A DNA stretch of 64,000 nucleotides, from NCBI RefSeq assembly GCF_003457605.1, contig NZ_QRAN01000002.1, positions 124,388-188,387 on the forward strand. Direction: 5' to 3'. Below are positions 35,072 to 43,572 of the stretch, piece after piece (position 1 is the first letter of the stretch; the number at the start of each line of letters is the position of its first letter). The translations under genes and the position numbers were made by a program. The notes beneath the pieces are model-generated. The model ran no database searches. It saw nothing but the letters and a program-made list of their open reading frames with translations, and was not told the origin of the DNA. Source of the stretch: Seongchinamella sediminis (GTDB taxonomy: Bacteria; Pseudomonadota; Gammaproteobacteria; Pseudomonadales; Halieaceae).

Positions 35072-35926
35072 CTACTGGCGCTGAATGCGCAATATCTGGC
35101 GAATGAGGCGAATGGCGTCGGCGCTCAACTGTTCCCGGCTGTCAAAGCTATTGCGCCAGATGTTTTCCGGAGTCACGGCTTCCGCGCCGACGGCCAGCGC
35201 CTGCACCATCAGCCAGCCACGATAGTCGAGGAAGTCAAGGGTGGCGAAGGTTTCATGCCACTGTACCTGGCCCCGGCCCAGCTCACCGCGATGGCTTTCG
35301 CTGAGGCGGACGTGCAGCAGCTGCTCCCCGGCGGCGGGCAGGGCCCGGGCGGGATTGAACTCCTCGACATGGGCGTGAAAGGTGTTGTACAGCACACCGA
35401 CGTTACCCAGGCCGATATCGCGGCACATGCGGGCGGCGTCCGCGGCGGTATTGATCAGGTGGGCATCGAAGCGGCTCTGGAATTCAATTGCCAGGGAAAT
35501 ACCCATACCGGCGGCGTATTCTGCCGCCGCACGCAGGCACTGCCGGCTCCACTCCCACTCGCGATCGCTGGGGGGCTTGCCGCTGAATACACCCTGGGCC
35601 TGGAACAGGCCTCCGGCCAGCATGCTGCTGCCGAGTACCGCAGATTCATCGACCCGGGCCCGCAGGTAGTCAAGCGCCGCCTGGCGCACAGCGGGATCGG
35701 GCGATACGGGGTTTGCCTGCGGCGGCAGGCGGGTACTGGTAGTGACCTCGAGGTCCAGTTCTTCCAGGGCTACCCGCAACAGCTTGAGTGCGGAACTGCC
35801 CTGGCCGCAAACCGGAATCTCCACGCCCTGGTAGCCCTGCTCTGCCAGCAGTTCCAGCACCGGTAATTGCGCGACCCCCGTGCTGTCTCCCCACAGCCGC
35901 ATGTCCATGCCTATACTGACGTCCAC
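35072..35926 (-). CDS. Xylose-isomerase-like TIM-barrel protein, metal site degenerate
   Basis: A 284-residue protein with the fold of sugar-phosphate isomerases and tagatose-3-epimerases. Family landmarks 'LAIEFQSRFDAHLINTAADA', 'YNTFHAHVEE' and 'HVRLSESHRGELGRGQVQW' align well by eye, yet of the four usual metal ligands only Glu148 remains. The Asp is Asn181, the His is most likely Arg207, and the final Glu is Gln242. This suggests lost or altered catalysis. It starts with GTG (GGGGA upstream). It lies upstream of, and co-directional with, the alcohol dehydrogenase. Confidence 0.75.
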   Translation of the reverse strand: MDVSIGMDMRLWGDSTGVAQLPVLELLAEQGYQGVEIPVCGQGSSALKLLRVALEELDLEVTTSTRLPPQANPVSPDPAVRQAALDYLRARVDESAVLGSSMLAGGLFQAQGVFSGKPPSDREWEWSRQCLRAAAEYAAGMGISLAIEFQSRFDAHLINTAADAARMCRDIGLGNVGVLYNTFHAHVEEFNPARALPAAGEQLLHVRLSESHRGELGRGQVQWHETFATLDFLDYRGWLMVQALAVGAEAVTPENIWRNSFDSREQLSADAIRLIRQILRIQRQ

Positions 35927-36058
35927 CTGTTCCCCGCTATGCCAGACGTGGCCGAATGGGCAAGCATGACAGGTACCGCCATGCTTGTCATTGCATTGGC
36001 ACCGCCCCCCCGCCGGGCTCTGCTACACTGCAAGGCAGTCACCGGGGAGATTACCGAT

Positions 36059-36400
36059 ATGAAAAAGCCTGTTCCTGCTGCCGTGGCGGTCACCGCGCTG
36101 ATGGTGGCCTCGGCGCTCAGCGCGGCCAGCTCCGAGCGGATGGAAGACGGCAAGCGCGCCTATGAGCTGATCTGCGCCCGGTGCCACCAGGCCGGCGTGG
36201 ACGGAGCCCCCGTTGTGGGGCAAAAAGATGACTGGGCCGACCGCTCCCACCTGTGGCAGGCAGTGCTGACCAGGCACGCGGAGAAAGGCTACCTGAAAAT
36301 GCCAGCCAGGGGCGACGCCACTCACGCCACTGACTACGACGTGGGCGCCGCGGCGGAATACATGCTGACCATTACTCACCCGGAAATGACGGCAGACTGA
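36059..36400 (+). CDS. Cytochrome c5-like monoheme protein
   Basis: A 113-residue periplasmic cytochrome. A signal peptide covers about residues 1-23, the heme site C39-A-R-C42-H43 sits in the c5-type context 'CARCHQAGVDGAPVVGQKDD', and an axial Met is available in 'YLKMPARG'. The frame is open upstream to 35867, but GGGGAGA about 9 nt before the ATG at 36059 and the signal peptide fix the start. It carries electrons to terminal oxidases or peroxidases. Confidence 0.88.
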   Translation: MKKPVPAAVAVTALMVASALSAASSERMEDGKRAYELICARCHQAGVDGAPVVGQKDDWADRSHLWQAVLTRHAEKGYLKMPARGDATHATDYDVGAAAEYMLTITHPEMTAD

Positions 36401-36415
36401 GCGGCACGCGCGCGG

Positions 36416-37585
36416 TCAAAAGCGGGAACGGGGCAGCAACAGCACCGTTATCACCGCCACCAGCAACACACCCGCAAGCCCCGCCAGCACCAGGTCATAA
36501 CTGCCCGTGCGGTCATAGACATAACCTGCCAGAGGCGGCCCGGTCAGGCCCAGCGGCAGGAACAGCGGAGCCTGGGCACCATTGACCTGGCCGATAACCT
36601 CCGCCGGGAAGTAGCGGCTGTTGAGGTAGGGATGAATGGGCAGGAACGCGCCAGCACTAAAACCGATCAGCGCCACGCTGGCAGCAACCAGGACCGTAGT
36701 TCCGGCCTGCAGCAACAGCAGCATGCCCGCCAGCTGCAGCGATAACAGGCCGGCGGCAAAAAAACTCGCATGGGGCCGGAAGACGTCCGCCAGCAGGGCG
36801 ACCGTGAGTTTGCCGAGGGCGCCGGCGATTCCCGCCATCGCCAGGAACAGGCCGGCCTCGATGACGCTGAAGTCCCGGGTGGCAAACAGCGGTGGATAGC
36901 AAATGGCCAGAATGACCATCACGTTGAGCGTCAACGCAACGCATGTTCCCACCAGCCAGAACTGCGGCTGGCGATAGAAACCCCGGTCTGCGGCACGCTC
37001 GACCGACGCCGGCCCCGCGCCGGCTGCGCGCGGGATTGCCAGCCATACCCACAGCCACAACACAACCAGCAGTGACAGGGACATGGCCGCCAGGGTCTGG
37101 CGCCAGTCCAGCCACGCCAGGGTCGCACCGATAACCGGCGGCAGGGTCGCCGAGGCGACGCTGATACCCAGCGCCGCAATCGCCAGCGCCCGCCCCTGCT
37201 GGTGGGCGTATAACTTTACCATCAGCCCGTTGACCACCACCGGGCCATAGAAGGTTATGCCGATGGCAAAGCCGAGAAATCCCAGGCCAGCCTGCCACAG
37301 GGTGGAGGACTGGCTGACAGCAAACAGTGACACCATGGCAAACGCACTGCCCCCCAGCAGCATCCGCCGGATCGGCCAGTTGTCGACCAGGCGACCAACC
37401 ATGGGCGCGATAATTCCCGGCACCAGCAACAGGGCCACCGGGGCAATATTGACCGTGGCCACGCCCACGCTGAATTCCGTCGCCACCGGCTCGACAAAGA
37501 AGCCGAACAGGGAAATCAGGCCGGGGCCAAGGCCCAGGCAGGTCATCCCCGCCAGGGCGGGGAGCCAGGCTCTCAGGGTTTGCAT
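36416..37585 (-). CDS. Major facilitator superfamily transporter
   Basis: A 389-residue protein with about twelve hydrophobic segments and the MFS loop 2-3 region 'GRLVDNWPIRRMLLG'. It resembles the monocarboxylate/OFA-type branch ('LGLGPGLISLFGFFVEPV'). It is the last gene of the leftward amidohydrolase-Rieske-ADC-MFS run and starts 20 nt after the ADC-like stop, so uptake of that pathway's substrate is the likely role. Confidence 0.85.
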   Translation of the reverse strand: MQTLRAWLPALAGMTCLGLGPGLISLFGFFVEPVATEFSVGVATVNIAPVALLLVPGIIAPMVGRLVDNWPIRRMLLGGSAFAMVSLFAVSQSSTLWQAGLGFLGFAIGITFYGPVVVNGLMVKLYAHQQGRALAIAALGISVASATLPPVIGATLAWLDWRQTLAAMSLSLLVVLWLWVWLAIPRAAGAGPASVERAADRGFYRQPQFWLVGTCVALTLNVMVILAICYPPLFATRDFSVIEAGLFLAMAGIAGALGKLTVALLADVFRPHASFFAAGLLSLQLAGMLLLLQAGTTVLVAASVALIGFSAGAFLPIHPYLNSRYFPAEVIGQVNGAQAPLFLPLGLTGPPLAGYVYDRTGSYDLVLAGLAGVLLVAVITVLLLPRSRF

Positions 37586-37605
37586 GTGGGGGTCAGCCGC
37601 AGCGA

Positions 37606-38385
37606 TCAGCTGCGTTTCGGACCGCCATTCTCCCCCGGCCAGCGGGAACCGGAAATGGTATCGGCATAGGGCAGGAAAGCCTCAGCGTCCAGTTCCCCGG
37701 CCAGGGTGATCTGGCGGTCGAGGAAGATTGGCCACCAGAGGTGGGCGGAAACCTGCTCGCGCAGGGGCAGGAGACTGGCCAGCGGATCCCAGGGGCTGTC
37801 GCGCAGCAGCAGTTCGCCCCGCACCTCCTCTTTCCAGGCGGTGCCGTATTTGCTCATGACATGCACCACGTGGGGCGGGAAATCGAAGCCGCTTGCCGGG
37901 CCGCCGACGCTGACGGCGCGGGAGTACTTGAGCCACCACTCGTTCTGCACCCACTCTTCCTCAGTTTCCACCGGGCCGGTGGACACACCCTTGAACTCGA
38001 CAAAGGTATAGCCCTGGTGGATGCAGCGGGCGCTGACCTGGGGCCCCAGACGATAGTACTCGGTGGTGCAGGGATACTTGGGCTGGCCATTGGTTTCCTG
38101 GCTGATAAATATGGCCGACTCCTGGTCTATGCCATAGCCCAGCGTGTACTCGCCTGCAGTCCCCTGGTAATCGGCATCGACAGTGGTGACGATACCGTAC
38201 TCGGGCTCATCGGGGACCGGGAAGTTATAAATGGTGAGATTAACGTGGGGCCTGGCGCCGGGATCGATGCCCGGTGGTAACAGCCTGGCGATAGCCTCGG
38301 GGTCGGTGCGGTAGACAATCTTCAGCATGGGCCAGTTGACGATATCGCCGGGGTTGCCCTGGGGTGCACCTGATTGGTTGCTCAT
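37606..38385 (-). CDS. Acetoacetate-decarboxylase-like protein
   Basis: A 259-residue ADC-fold protein. The Schiff-base Lys of the family is present as Lys103 in 'NGQPKYP', and the N-terminal 'LKIVYRTDPEAIARLLPPGI' is typical. Members include decarboxylases and also aldolase/dehydratase variants. The ATG overlaps the stop of the Rieske gene by ATGA (38382-38385), so it is tightly coupled to that oxygenase and probably acts on its product. Confidence 0.82.
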   Translation of the reverse strand: MSNQSGAPQGNPGDIVNWPMLKIVYRTDPEAIARLLPPGIDPGARPHVNLTIYNFPVPDEPEYGIVTTVDADYQGTAGEYTLGYGIDQESAIFISQETNGQPKYPCTTEYYRLGPQVSARCIHQGYTFVEFKGVSTGPVETEEEWVQNEWWLKYSRAVSVGGPASGFDFPPHVVHVMSKYGTAWKEEVRGELLLRDSPWDPLASLLPLREQVSAHLWWPIFLDRQITLAGELDAEAFLPYADTISGSRWPGENGGPKRS

Positions 38386-39383
38386 GGTTTTATCCTTTTA
38401 TTGTCTTGGGGTTTCGCCTCGGGCCCGTGCTCCGCGGTGATATAAAACTGGCGCACCCACTTGCGGAAGGTCACCAGGGTTTTGTCTTCCCGGCAGAACA
38501 CCGGGCGATGCCTGTGCACCTTGTTGGCCCAGATCGGGTAATCATCGCTGAGGCCGTCGATAATGCCTTTCATCACGTCGTCGCCAGCCAGGTCCTCGAT
38601 TTCCCTGCGCACAATAAGTGTCCAGCGCATAAGTGTCTGCTGGCGATCGATGGGTTGCGGACTGTTGTACATGATCATCTCGGCACCGGGACCGTAAGTG
38701 GTGCGCACCAGGGCGAACCCCGGGCTGTAGGTCGTGGCATGCAGGTGACTGGGGTAATCGTTGTTTTTCATCTCCGAATGCAGATGCATGGTGCGGCCAT
38801 CGGGATCTATGGTGACCTCGGACTCGGGAATCTGCATCTGGCTGTGCACGTAGGCGAAGTGCACCGGGTCACAGGAGTTCTCGCAGATATCCTGCACGTG
38901 GGCGGGCACCAGATGCTCGGTGTAACGGGGCGCGGTCCAGGCTGGATCGCCCAGTTCCGGCAGGTCTGGCAGTGGCCACTGTGGCGCCGTGTTCTCCGGG
39001 TGGAACCAGACATACACCTCACCGTTTTTCTCCTCGGTGTGCCAGGTGCGAATGCGGGCCCGCTCGGGGATTTCCTCACAGTAGGGTATCTTCGCGCACT
39101 TGCCATCGCCGGCATTGAACTGCCAGCCGTGAAACGGGCAGCGCAGCGTCTCGCCGATCACCCTGCCCTCGTGACCCAGATGGGCGCCCAGATGGGGGCA
39201 GAAGGCATCCTGCAGGGCGACCTTGCCCGAGCGGGTGCGGTACAGCACCAGCTCCCGGTCAAAGGCCTTGACCGGCTTGACCTCGCCGATAGCCAGCTGG
39301 TGCGAGCGCTCTACCGAGAACCAGCCCATGGGAAACCCGGGCGTACTGTTGGTTTTCGATTCACAGGCTTCGACGATAGTCAT
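38382..39383 (-). CDS. Rieske non-heme iron oxygenase, alpha subunit
   Basis: A 333-residue oxygenase. The Rieske [2Fe-2S] ligands are Cys62/His64 ('CPHLGAHLG') and Cys82/His85 ('CPFHGW'). The mononuclear iron site is D172-P-V-H175-F-A-Y-V-H180, the Asp-x2-His-x4-His pattern. The size and the N-terminal 'GFPMGWFSVERSHQL' recall KshA/Neverland-type oxygenases, which act on sterol or steroid substrates, but this is judged by eye only. No ferredoxin or reductase gene is adjacent. It is the second gene of the operon. Confidence 0.88.
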   Translation of the reverse strand: MTIVEACESKTNSTPGFPMGWFSVERSHQLAIGEVKPVKAFDRELVLYRTRSGKVALQDAFCPHLGAHLGHEGRVIGETLRCPFHGWQFNAGDGKCAKIPYCEEIPERARIRTWHTEEKNGEVYVWFHPENTAPQWPLPDLPELGDPAWTAPRYTEHLVPAHVQDICENSCDPVHFAYVHSQMQIPESEVTIDPDGRTMHLHSEMKNNDYPSHLHATTYSPGFALVRTTYGPGAEMIMYNSPQPIDRQQTLMRWTLIVRREIEDLAGDDVMKGIIDGLSDDYPIWANKVHRHRPVFCREDKTLVTFRKWVRQFYITAEHGPEAKPQDNKRIKP

Positions 39384-39429
39384 GCGTGCTCTCCATAGCC
39401 GTGCCGACGTTGGTTCAGCACGGCCTGCT

Positions 39430-40644
39430 TCAGTTGAAAATCGATGCGTCCGGGCCTATCTCTGCCGCCACCTGCTGCAGGCGGACCCGGTCCAGGCGGT
39501 AAAACTCGACGGCGTTCTCGCCGAGAATCCTGCGTCCGTCCTCCTCCGGCAGATTGCCGAAAGTGTCACGTAAATACTGCGCGGTGTTGGGCCAGCTGCC
39601 TTCCGGGTGCGGGTAGTCGCTGCCCCACATGATTTTATCCAGGCCGATGTCGTCACGGATATCGATATCCGGCCGCAGCACACAGGAGGCGCCGATGCCG
39701 ATGTTGCGACGGTAGTACTCGCTGGGCCTCAGCGACAGGTGCTCACGGAAATTGCCCAACTTGGCGGATATCTGGCCCTCGCTGTAATGGAAGTCCATCA
39801 GCCGCAGCCAGGGAGGCAGCATGAACATGGTGCCCCCTTCGACAATCATCACCTTGAGCCCGGGAAAGCGCTCGAATACACCGCCCCAGATCATGAAGGT
39901 CAGGGGGCGATACAGCCACCACATGACCTCGGACACATAAACGCCCATGGCACCGGGCAGCTGCTCGCGATTGTCCTCGGCGGGAAAGCCGGCGCCAAAA
40001 TACTCGGCATGCGGTGCCGGCCCGGAGTGGAAATGGACGATCACCCCGAGGTCCTCACAGACTTCCCAGAACGGATCGTATTTCACATGGTGGTAGGCAT
40101 CGTGCTCACCCCACAGGGTCGGTATCATCACCGCCCGCAGGCCATTGTCCACGCACCAGCGCACCGCTTCCACGGCCTGGTCAACGTCCCACAGCAGGGG
40201 AATAGAGGCCACGCCAATGTGCCGGGCGGGATCATTGGCGCACAGTTCCACCAGCCAGCGATTGTGGGCCATGGCCCCGGCCCACTGCAGCTCCGGCACC
40301 ATGTCTTTCGGCGACAGTCCGAGGCCGGCGCCGAATGGCGGCGTGTTTTTCTCGGTAATCCCATCGGGAAATATGACCTCGGCGGCAATGCCGTCATTGG
40401 CCAGCATCTTTACCCGTTCGCGGTAATCCCAGGCGCCGGTAAGCTGCTGCTGTATCGGCGCCCGCCAGGCGTCATTGATCTCCTTGATCAGGAACTGGGA
40501 TTCCGACTTCTCCATCATCTCGACGGTGACAGGCACCGCCATGTCCAGCATCTCGTGGTATTTGCTTTCTACATAAGGTTTGTAATCGGCAATGGGCAGG
40601 CCGGCATGGCAATCGGTGGAGACCACCAGCAATTTGTCTGACAT
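39430..40644 (-). CDS. Amidohydrolase-2 (ACMSD-like) family protein
   Basis: A 404-residue metal-dependent TIM-barrel hydrolase/decarboxylase. It begins 'MSDKLLVVSTDCHAGLPI' (Asp/Cys-His in place of the usual HxH), then 'VIVHFHSGPAPHAEYF' and ends with 'IMWGSDYPHPEGSWPNT' (metal Asp). This arrangement is common in phenylpropionate/terpenoid clusters annotated as predicted TIM-barrel hydrolases. A GTG four codons upstream (40656) is possible; neither start has a clear Shine-Dalgarno. It is the first gene of the leftward operon, divergent from TetR. Confidence 0.85.
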   Translation of the reverse strand: MSDKLLVVSTDCHAGLPIADYKPYVESKYHEMLDMAVPVTVEMMEKSESQFLIKEINDAWRAPIQQQLTGAWDYRERVKMLANDGIAAEVIFPDGITEKNTPPFGAGLGLSPKDMVPELQWAGAMAHNRWLVELCANDPARHIGVASIPLLWDVDQAVEAVRWCVDNGLRAVMIPTLWGEHDAYHHVKYDPFWEVCEDLGVIVHFHSGPAPHAEYFGAGFPAEDNREQLPGAMGVYVSEVMWWLYRPLTFMIWGGVFERFPGLKVMIVEGGTMFMLPPWLRLMDFHYSEGQISAKLGNFREHLSLRPSEYYRRNIGIGASCVLRPDIDIRDDIGLDKIMWGSDYPHPEGSWPNTAQYLRDTFGNLPEEDGRRILGENAVEFYRLDRVRLQQVAAEIGPDASIFN

Positions 40645-40725
40645 GTCTGGGTTCACGTATTGGCGTTAAATTTCATTTATTCGAGTTATCGCTTAGCTTG
40701 CGCAACAAACGGGCAAACTTGCACA

Positions 40726-40737
40726 TTTGTATACAAA
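40726..40737. promoter_or_regulatory. Perfect 12-bp palindrome, candidate TetR operator
   Basis: TTTGTATACAAA lies in the 137-nt space between the divergent amidohydrolase operon and the TetR gene. A second short palindrome, TTGCGCAA, is at 40698-40705, and TTGCAC just upstream could serve as a -35. The location fits a regulator that controls both sides; binding is inferred. Confidence 0.55.
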
Positions 40738-40781
40738 ATAGTTTAATGCCCCTGCGAATGCAACAGCATTACGGTTATTTC

Positions 40782-41405
40782 ATGGACACCATTGAGGCCC
40801 CCCTGGGGCGCCGCGAAAAGCGCAAACAGGAAATCCGCCAGCGCATCGAGGACGCCGCCTACCGGCTATTCCAGCAGCACGGCATCGAGGAAACCAGCAT
40901 CGAACAAATCTGCCTCGAGGCAGACGTTGCCCGGCGCACCTTTTACGGCCACTTCACCAACAAGCACGCCCTCCTCGGCGGACTTGGCATCAACCGCCTG
41001 TACAGCCGCTCCGAACCCATGCTGGCGGAACTGATGACCGCCAGTGCCTCCACCCGTGGCCGGCTGGAAGCGATGATCGACTATATCGAGTCCAGCTTCT
41101 CCACCATGAGCGATATCGACCGCCAGCTTGTCCTCATCGGACCCACGGCTTTCGCCGAGGACCCGGACAAACAGCGGGAGCTGGGGCATTCCGCCATGAC
41201 CAGCTTTACCCGGCTGATCGAGGCCGGAGCGGTACTCGGCGACATCAATACCCGCTTCAACCCGGAAACCCTCGCCACGATGGTGGTGGGCACCCTGAAC
41301 ATGCTGACCATCAGCTGGTGCCTGGACAGCAGCTACCCGGTATTTTCCCGGCTGGAGGAGGCCCGCGAGCTGTTCGAGCAGCTGATCTGTAAAGACAGCG
41401 GGTAA
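40782..41405 (+). CDS. TetR-family transcriptional regulator
   Basis: A 207-residue TetR-type repressor. The HTH lies at about residues 18-62 ('EETSIEQICLEADVARRTFY'), followed by an all-helical ligand domain. ATGs at 40746 and 40758 are also in frame and no candidate has a strong ribosome-binding site, so the start is uncertain by up to 12 codons. It is divergent from the Rieske operon across a perfect palindrome and probably represses it until the substrate appears. Confidence 0.85.
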   Translation: MDTIEAPLGRREKRKQEIRQRIEDAAYRLFQQHGIEETSIEQICLEADVARRTFYGHFTNKHALLGGLGINRLYSRSEPMLAELMTASASTRGRLEAMIDYIESSFSTMSDIDRQLVLIGPTAFAEDPDKQRELGHSAMTSFTRLIEAGAVLGDINTRFNPETLATMVVGTLNMLTISWCLDSSYPVFSRLEEARELFEQLICKDSG

Positions 41406-41581
41406 GCCCGGCGCCATGGCCCATCGCCCCGCTACCGCGCAGGCTGCATATCCCGGAAAAGCAGTAACAGGCCTGGCGCGCTGTGACATATTTTTAGCAT
41501 TTATTACCACCGCCATGCCCACAGGCGGGCATCTAGGGGTATTATTGCGCGTTTCAGCAACTGATTTTCGAGAACCTGGCA

Positions 41582-42577
41582 ATGGCGGCGTTTGGCACTG
41601 AATTTACCGAAAAAATGATACTGGGCACTTACCAGGACGGGCACTGGTCCGAGCTGGCTCTGGTGCCCGTACAACCGTTTTCGCTGCACCCGGCCACCCA
41701 CGTACTGCACTATGCCAGCGAGTGCTTCGAGGGACTCAAGGCCTATCGCACCGACAGCGGCGAGATCCACCTGTTCCGCCCGGACCGGCATGTTGCCCGG
41801 ATGATCAACAGCGCCGCCCAGCTGTTGCTGCCGGTACCCGACGCGGCCACCCTCAACCGCGCCCTGCACATGGCGGTGGCCGCGGTCAGGGACGAAATTC
41901 CCGCCTACCCCGGGGCCCTGTACCTGCGCCCCACCCTGTTCGGCACCGAGGAGGACATCGGGGCGGCGGCCCGACCCACCCAGAAAGCCACCTTTTTCGT
42001 GCTCACCTCGCCCGTTGGCGACTATTTCGCCGGTGGCCTCAAGCCCCTGCGGGTCAAGGTAGACGACCATGCCCAGCGCTCGACCCCTAATTTTGGCGCG
42101 GTCAAAACCGGCGGTAACTACGCCGCCGCCATGCGCCAGGTCGTCCTTGCCCGGGAGGAACTGGGCGCCGACCAGGTGCTGTTCGCCCCGGGAGGCATTG
42201 TCCAGGAGACCGGCGCCGCCAACTTTGTCCTCATCGACGGCGATGAACTGCTGACCAAGCCGCTTGACGGCTCGATCCTGCCCGGGGTCACTCGCGACTG
42301 CATACTCACCCTGGCGGCTGACGCCGGCCTCAAGGTCAGCGAGCGTGACTTCACCGTGGACGAGCTGCTCGAACGCGCCCCCAGGGGCGAGGCCGCGCTC
42401 ACCGGCACCGCCGCGGTACTGACCCCGGTAGGCGAATTAGTCTATAACGGCGCCAGCGTACAGGTGGGCGACGGCCAGATGGGGCCCTGGTCAGCCCGCC
42501 TGCGGGAGCAACTCTGCGCCATCCAGAGCGGTGAGGCGGCAGACCCCCACGGCTGGCGCGTGGCGCTGGCGGCGTGA
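41582..42577 (+). CDS. ilvE: Branched-chain amino acid aminotransferase
   Basis: A 331-residue class IV PLP enzyme that interconverts valine, leucine and isoleucine with their 2-oxo acids. The signature region 'HYASECFEGLKAYRTDSGEI', the PLP-Lys in 'NFGAVKTGGNYAA' and 'FAPGGIVQETGAANFVLID' are all present. GTGA overlap links it to the quinone reductase gene. The preceding 176 nt hold its promoter and no other recognisable element. Confidence 0.9.
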   Translation: MAAFGTEFTEKMILGTYQDGHWSELALVPVQPFSLHPATHVLHYASECFEGLKAYRTDSGEIHLFRPDRHVARMINSAAQLLLPVPDAATLNRALHMAVAAVRDEIPAYPGALYLRPTLFGTEEDIGAAARPTQKATFFVLTSPVGDYFAGGLKPLRVKVDDHAQRSTPNFGAVKTGGNYAAAMRQVVLAREELGADQVLFAPGGIVQETGAANFVLIDGDELLTKPLDGSILPGVTRDCILTLAADAGLKVSERDFTVDELLERAPRGEAALTGTAAVLTPVGELVYNGASVQVGDGQMGPWSARLREQLCAIQSGEAADPHGWRVALAA

Positions 42578-43563
42578 CCATGACACATACACGCCGCTAC
42601 ATAGACATCAACCCCGACGACCGCAGCCTGGCGCTCGCCAGCGACAGCATTGCCGACCCGGCCGCCGGAGAAGTACTGATCAAGGTAGCCGCGGCCGGCA
42701 TCAACCGCGCCGACCTGATGCAGCGGGCGGGGCTGTACCCGCCGCCGGAAGACGCCTCACCCATTATGGGCCTGGAGGTCGCCGGTACCGTGCTCGCCGT
42801 CGGCGCTGGTGTCACCGACTGGCAGCCCGGGGACCCGGTCTGCGCCCTCACCCACGGCGGCGGCTATGCCGACCTGGCGCTGGCGCCGGCAGGCCAGTGC
42901 CTGCCCGTTCCCGCAGGACTGGACATGACCCAGGCTGCCGCCCTGCCCGAGGCCCTGCTGACGGTCTGGCACAATATTTTCCAGCGTGCCGCCATGCAGC
43001 CCGGTGAAAACGTACTGATTCACGGCGGTGCCAGCGGCATCGGCACCCTGGGTATCCAGATGGCCTGCGCCATGGGTGGCGAGGTCTACACCACCGCCGG
43101 GAGCGACGAGAAATGCGCCGCCCTGGAGGCACTCGGGGCACGCAGGGCCTTCAACTACAAGATCCAGGACTTCGAGGCCGCCTGCATCGACGCCGGACTG
43201 CGCGACCGCATGAATGTGATCCTCGATCTCGCCGGCGGTGACTTCATCCAGAAGAACCTGAATCTGGCGGCGCCGGAAGGCCGCATTGTGTGTATCGCCT
43301 TTATTCGCGGTTTCCAGGCGGAGGTCAACTTCGCCCCGCTGCTGCTGAAGCGACTCACCCTCACCGGCTCTACCCTCAGGGCGCAGAGTTTTGCCCAGAA
43401 GGCGCTGATGTGCGCGGAACTGCGCCAGCATATTTATCCCCACCTGGAAAACGGCAGCATCAAACCGGTAATCGACCGGGTATTTGAACTGGCCGACGTG
43501 GCCAAGGCCCACGATTACATGCAAAGTGGCGCTCACATGGGCAAGATCGTTCTCCGAACCTGA
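42574..43563 (+). CDS. NAD(P)H-quinone oxidoreductase (PIG3-like MDR)
   Basis: A 329-residue zinc-independent medium-chain reductase. Markers are 'AAGINRADLMQRAGLYPPPE' and the NADPH motif 'IHGGASGIGTLGIQ', with no structural or catalytic zinc cysteines. The GTG at 42574 overlaps the ilvE stop by 4 nt; ATG 42580 is an alternative. Relatives reduce quinones or enones with NADPH. It lies 9 nt before the SDR. Confidence 0.88.
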   Translation: MTMTHTRRYIDINPDDRSLALASDSIADPAAGEVLIKVAAAGINRADLMQRAGLYPPPEDASPIMGLEVAGTVLAVGAGVTDWQPGDPVCALTHGGGYADLALAPAGQCLPVPAGLDMTQAAALPEALLTVWHNIFQRAAMQPGENVLIHGGASGIGTLGIQMACAMGGEVYTTAGSDEKCAALEALGARRAFNYKIQDFEAACIDAGLRDRMNVILDLAGGDFIQKNLNLAAPEGRIVCIAFIRGFQAEVNFAPLLLKRLTLTGSTLRAQSFAQKALMCAELRQHIYPHLENGSIKPVIDRVFELADVAKAHDYMQSGAHMGKIVLRT

Positions 43564-43572
43564 GGAAACACA

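Noticed and set aside
35867-36058. Upstream extension of the cytochrome c5-like protein
   Set aside because: It would bury the signal peptide; GGGGAGA and ATG 36059 fit the family start.
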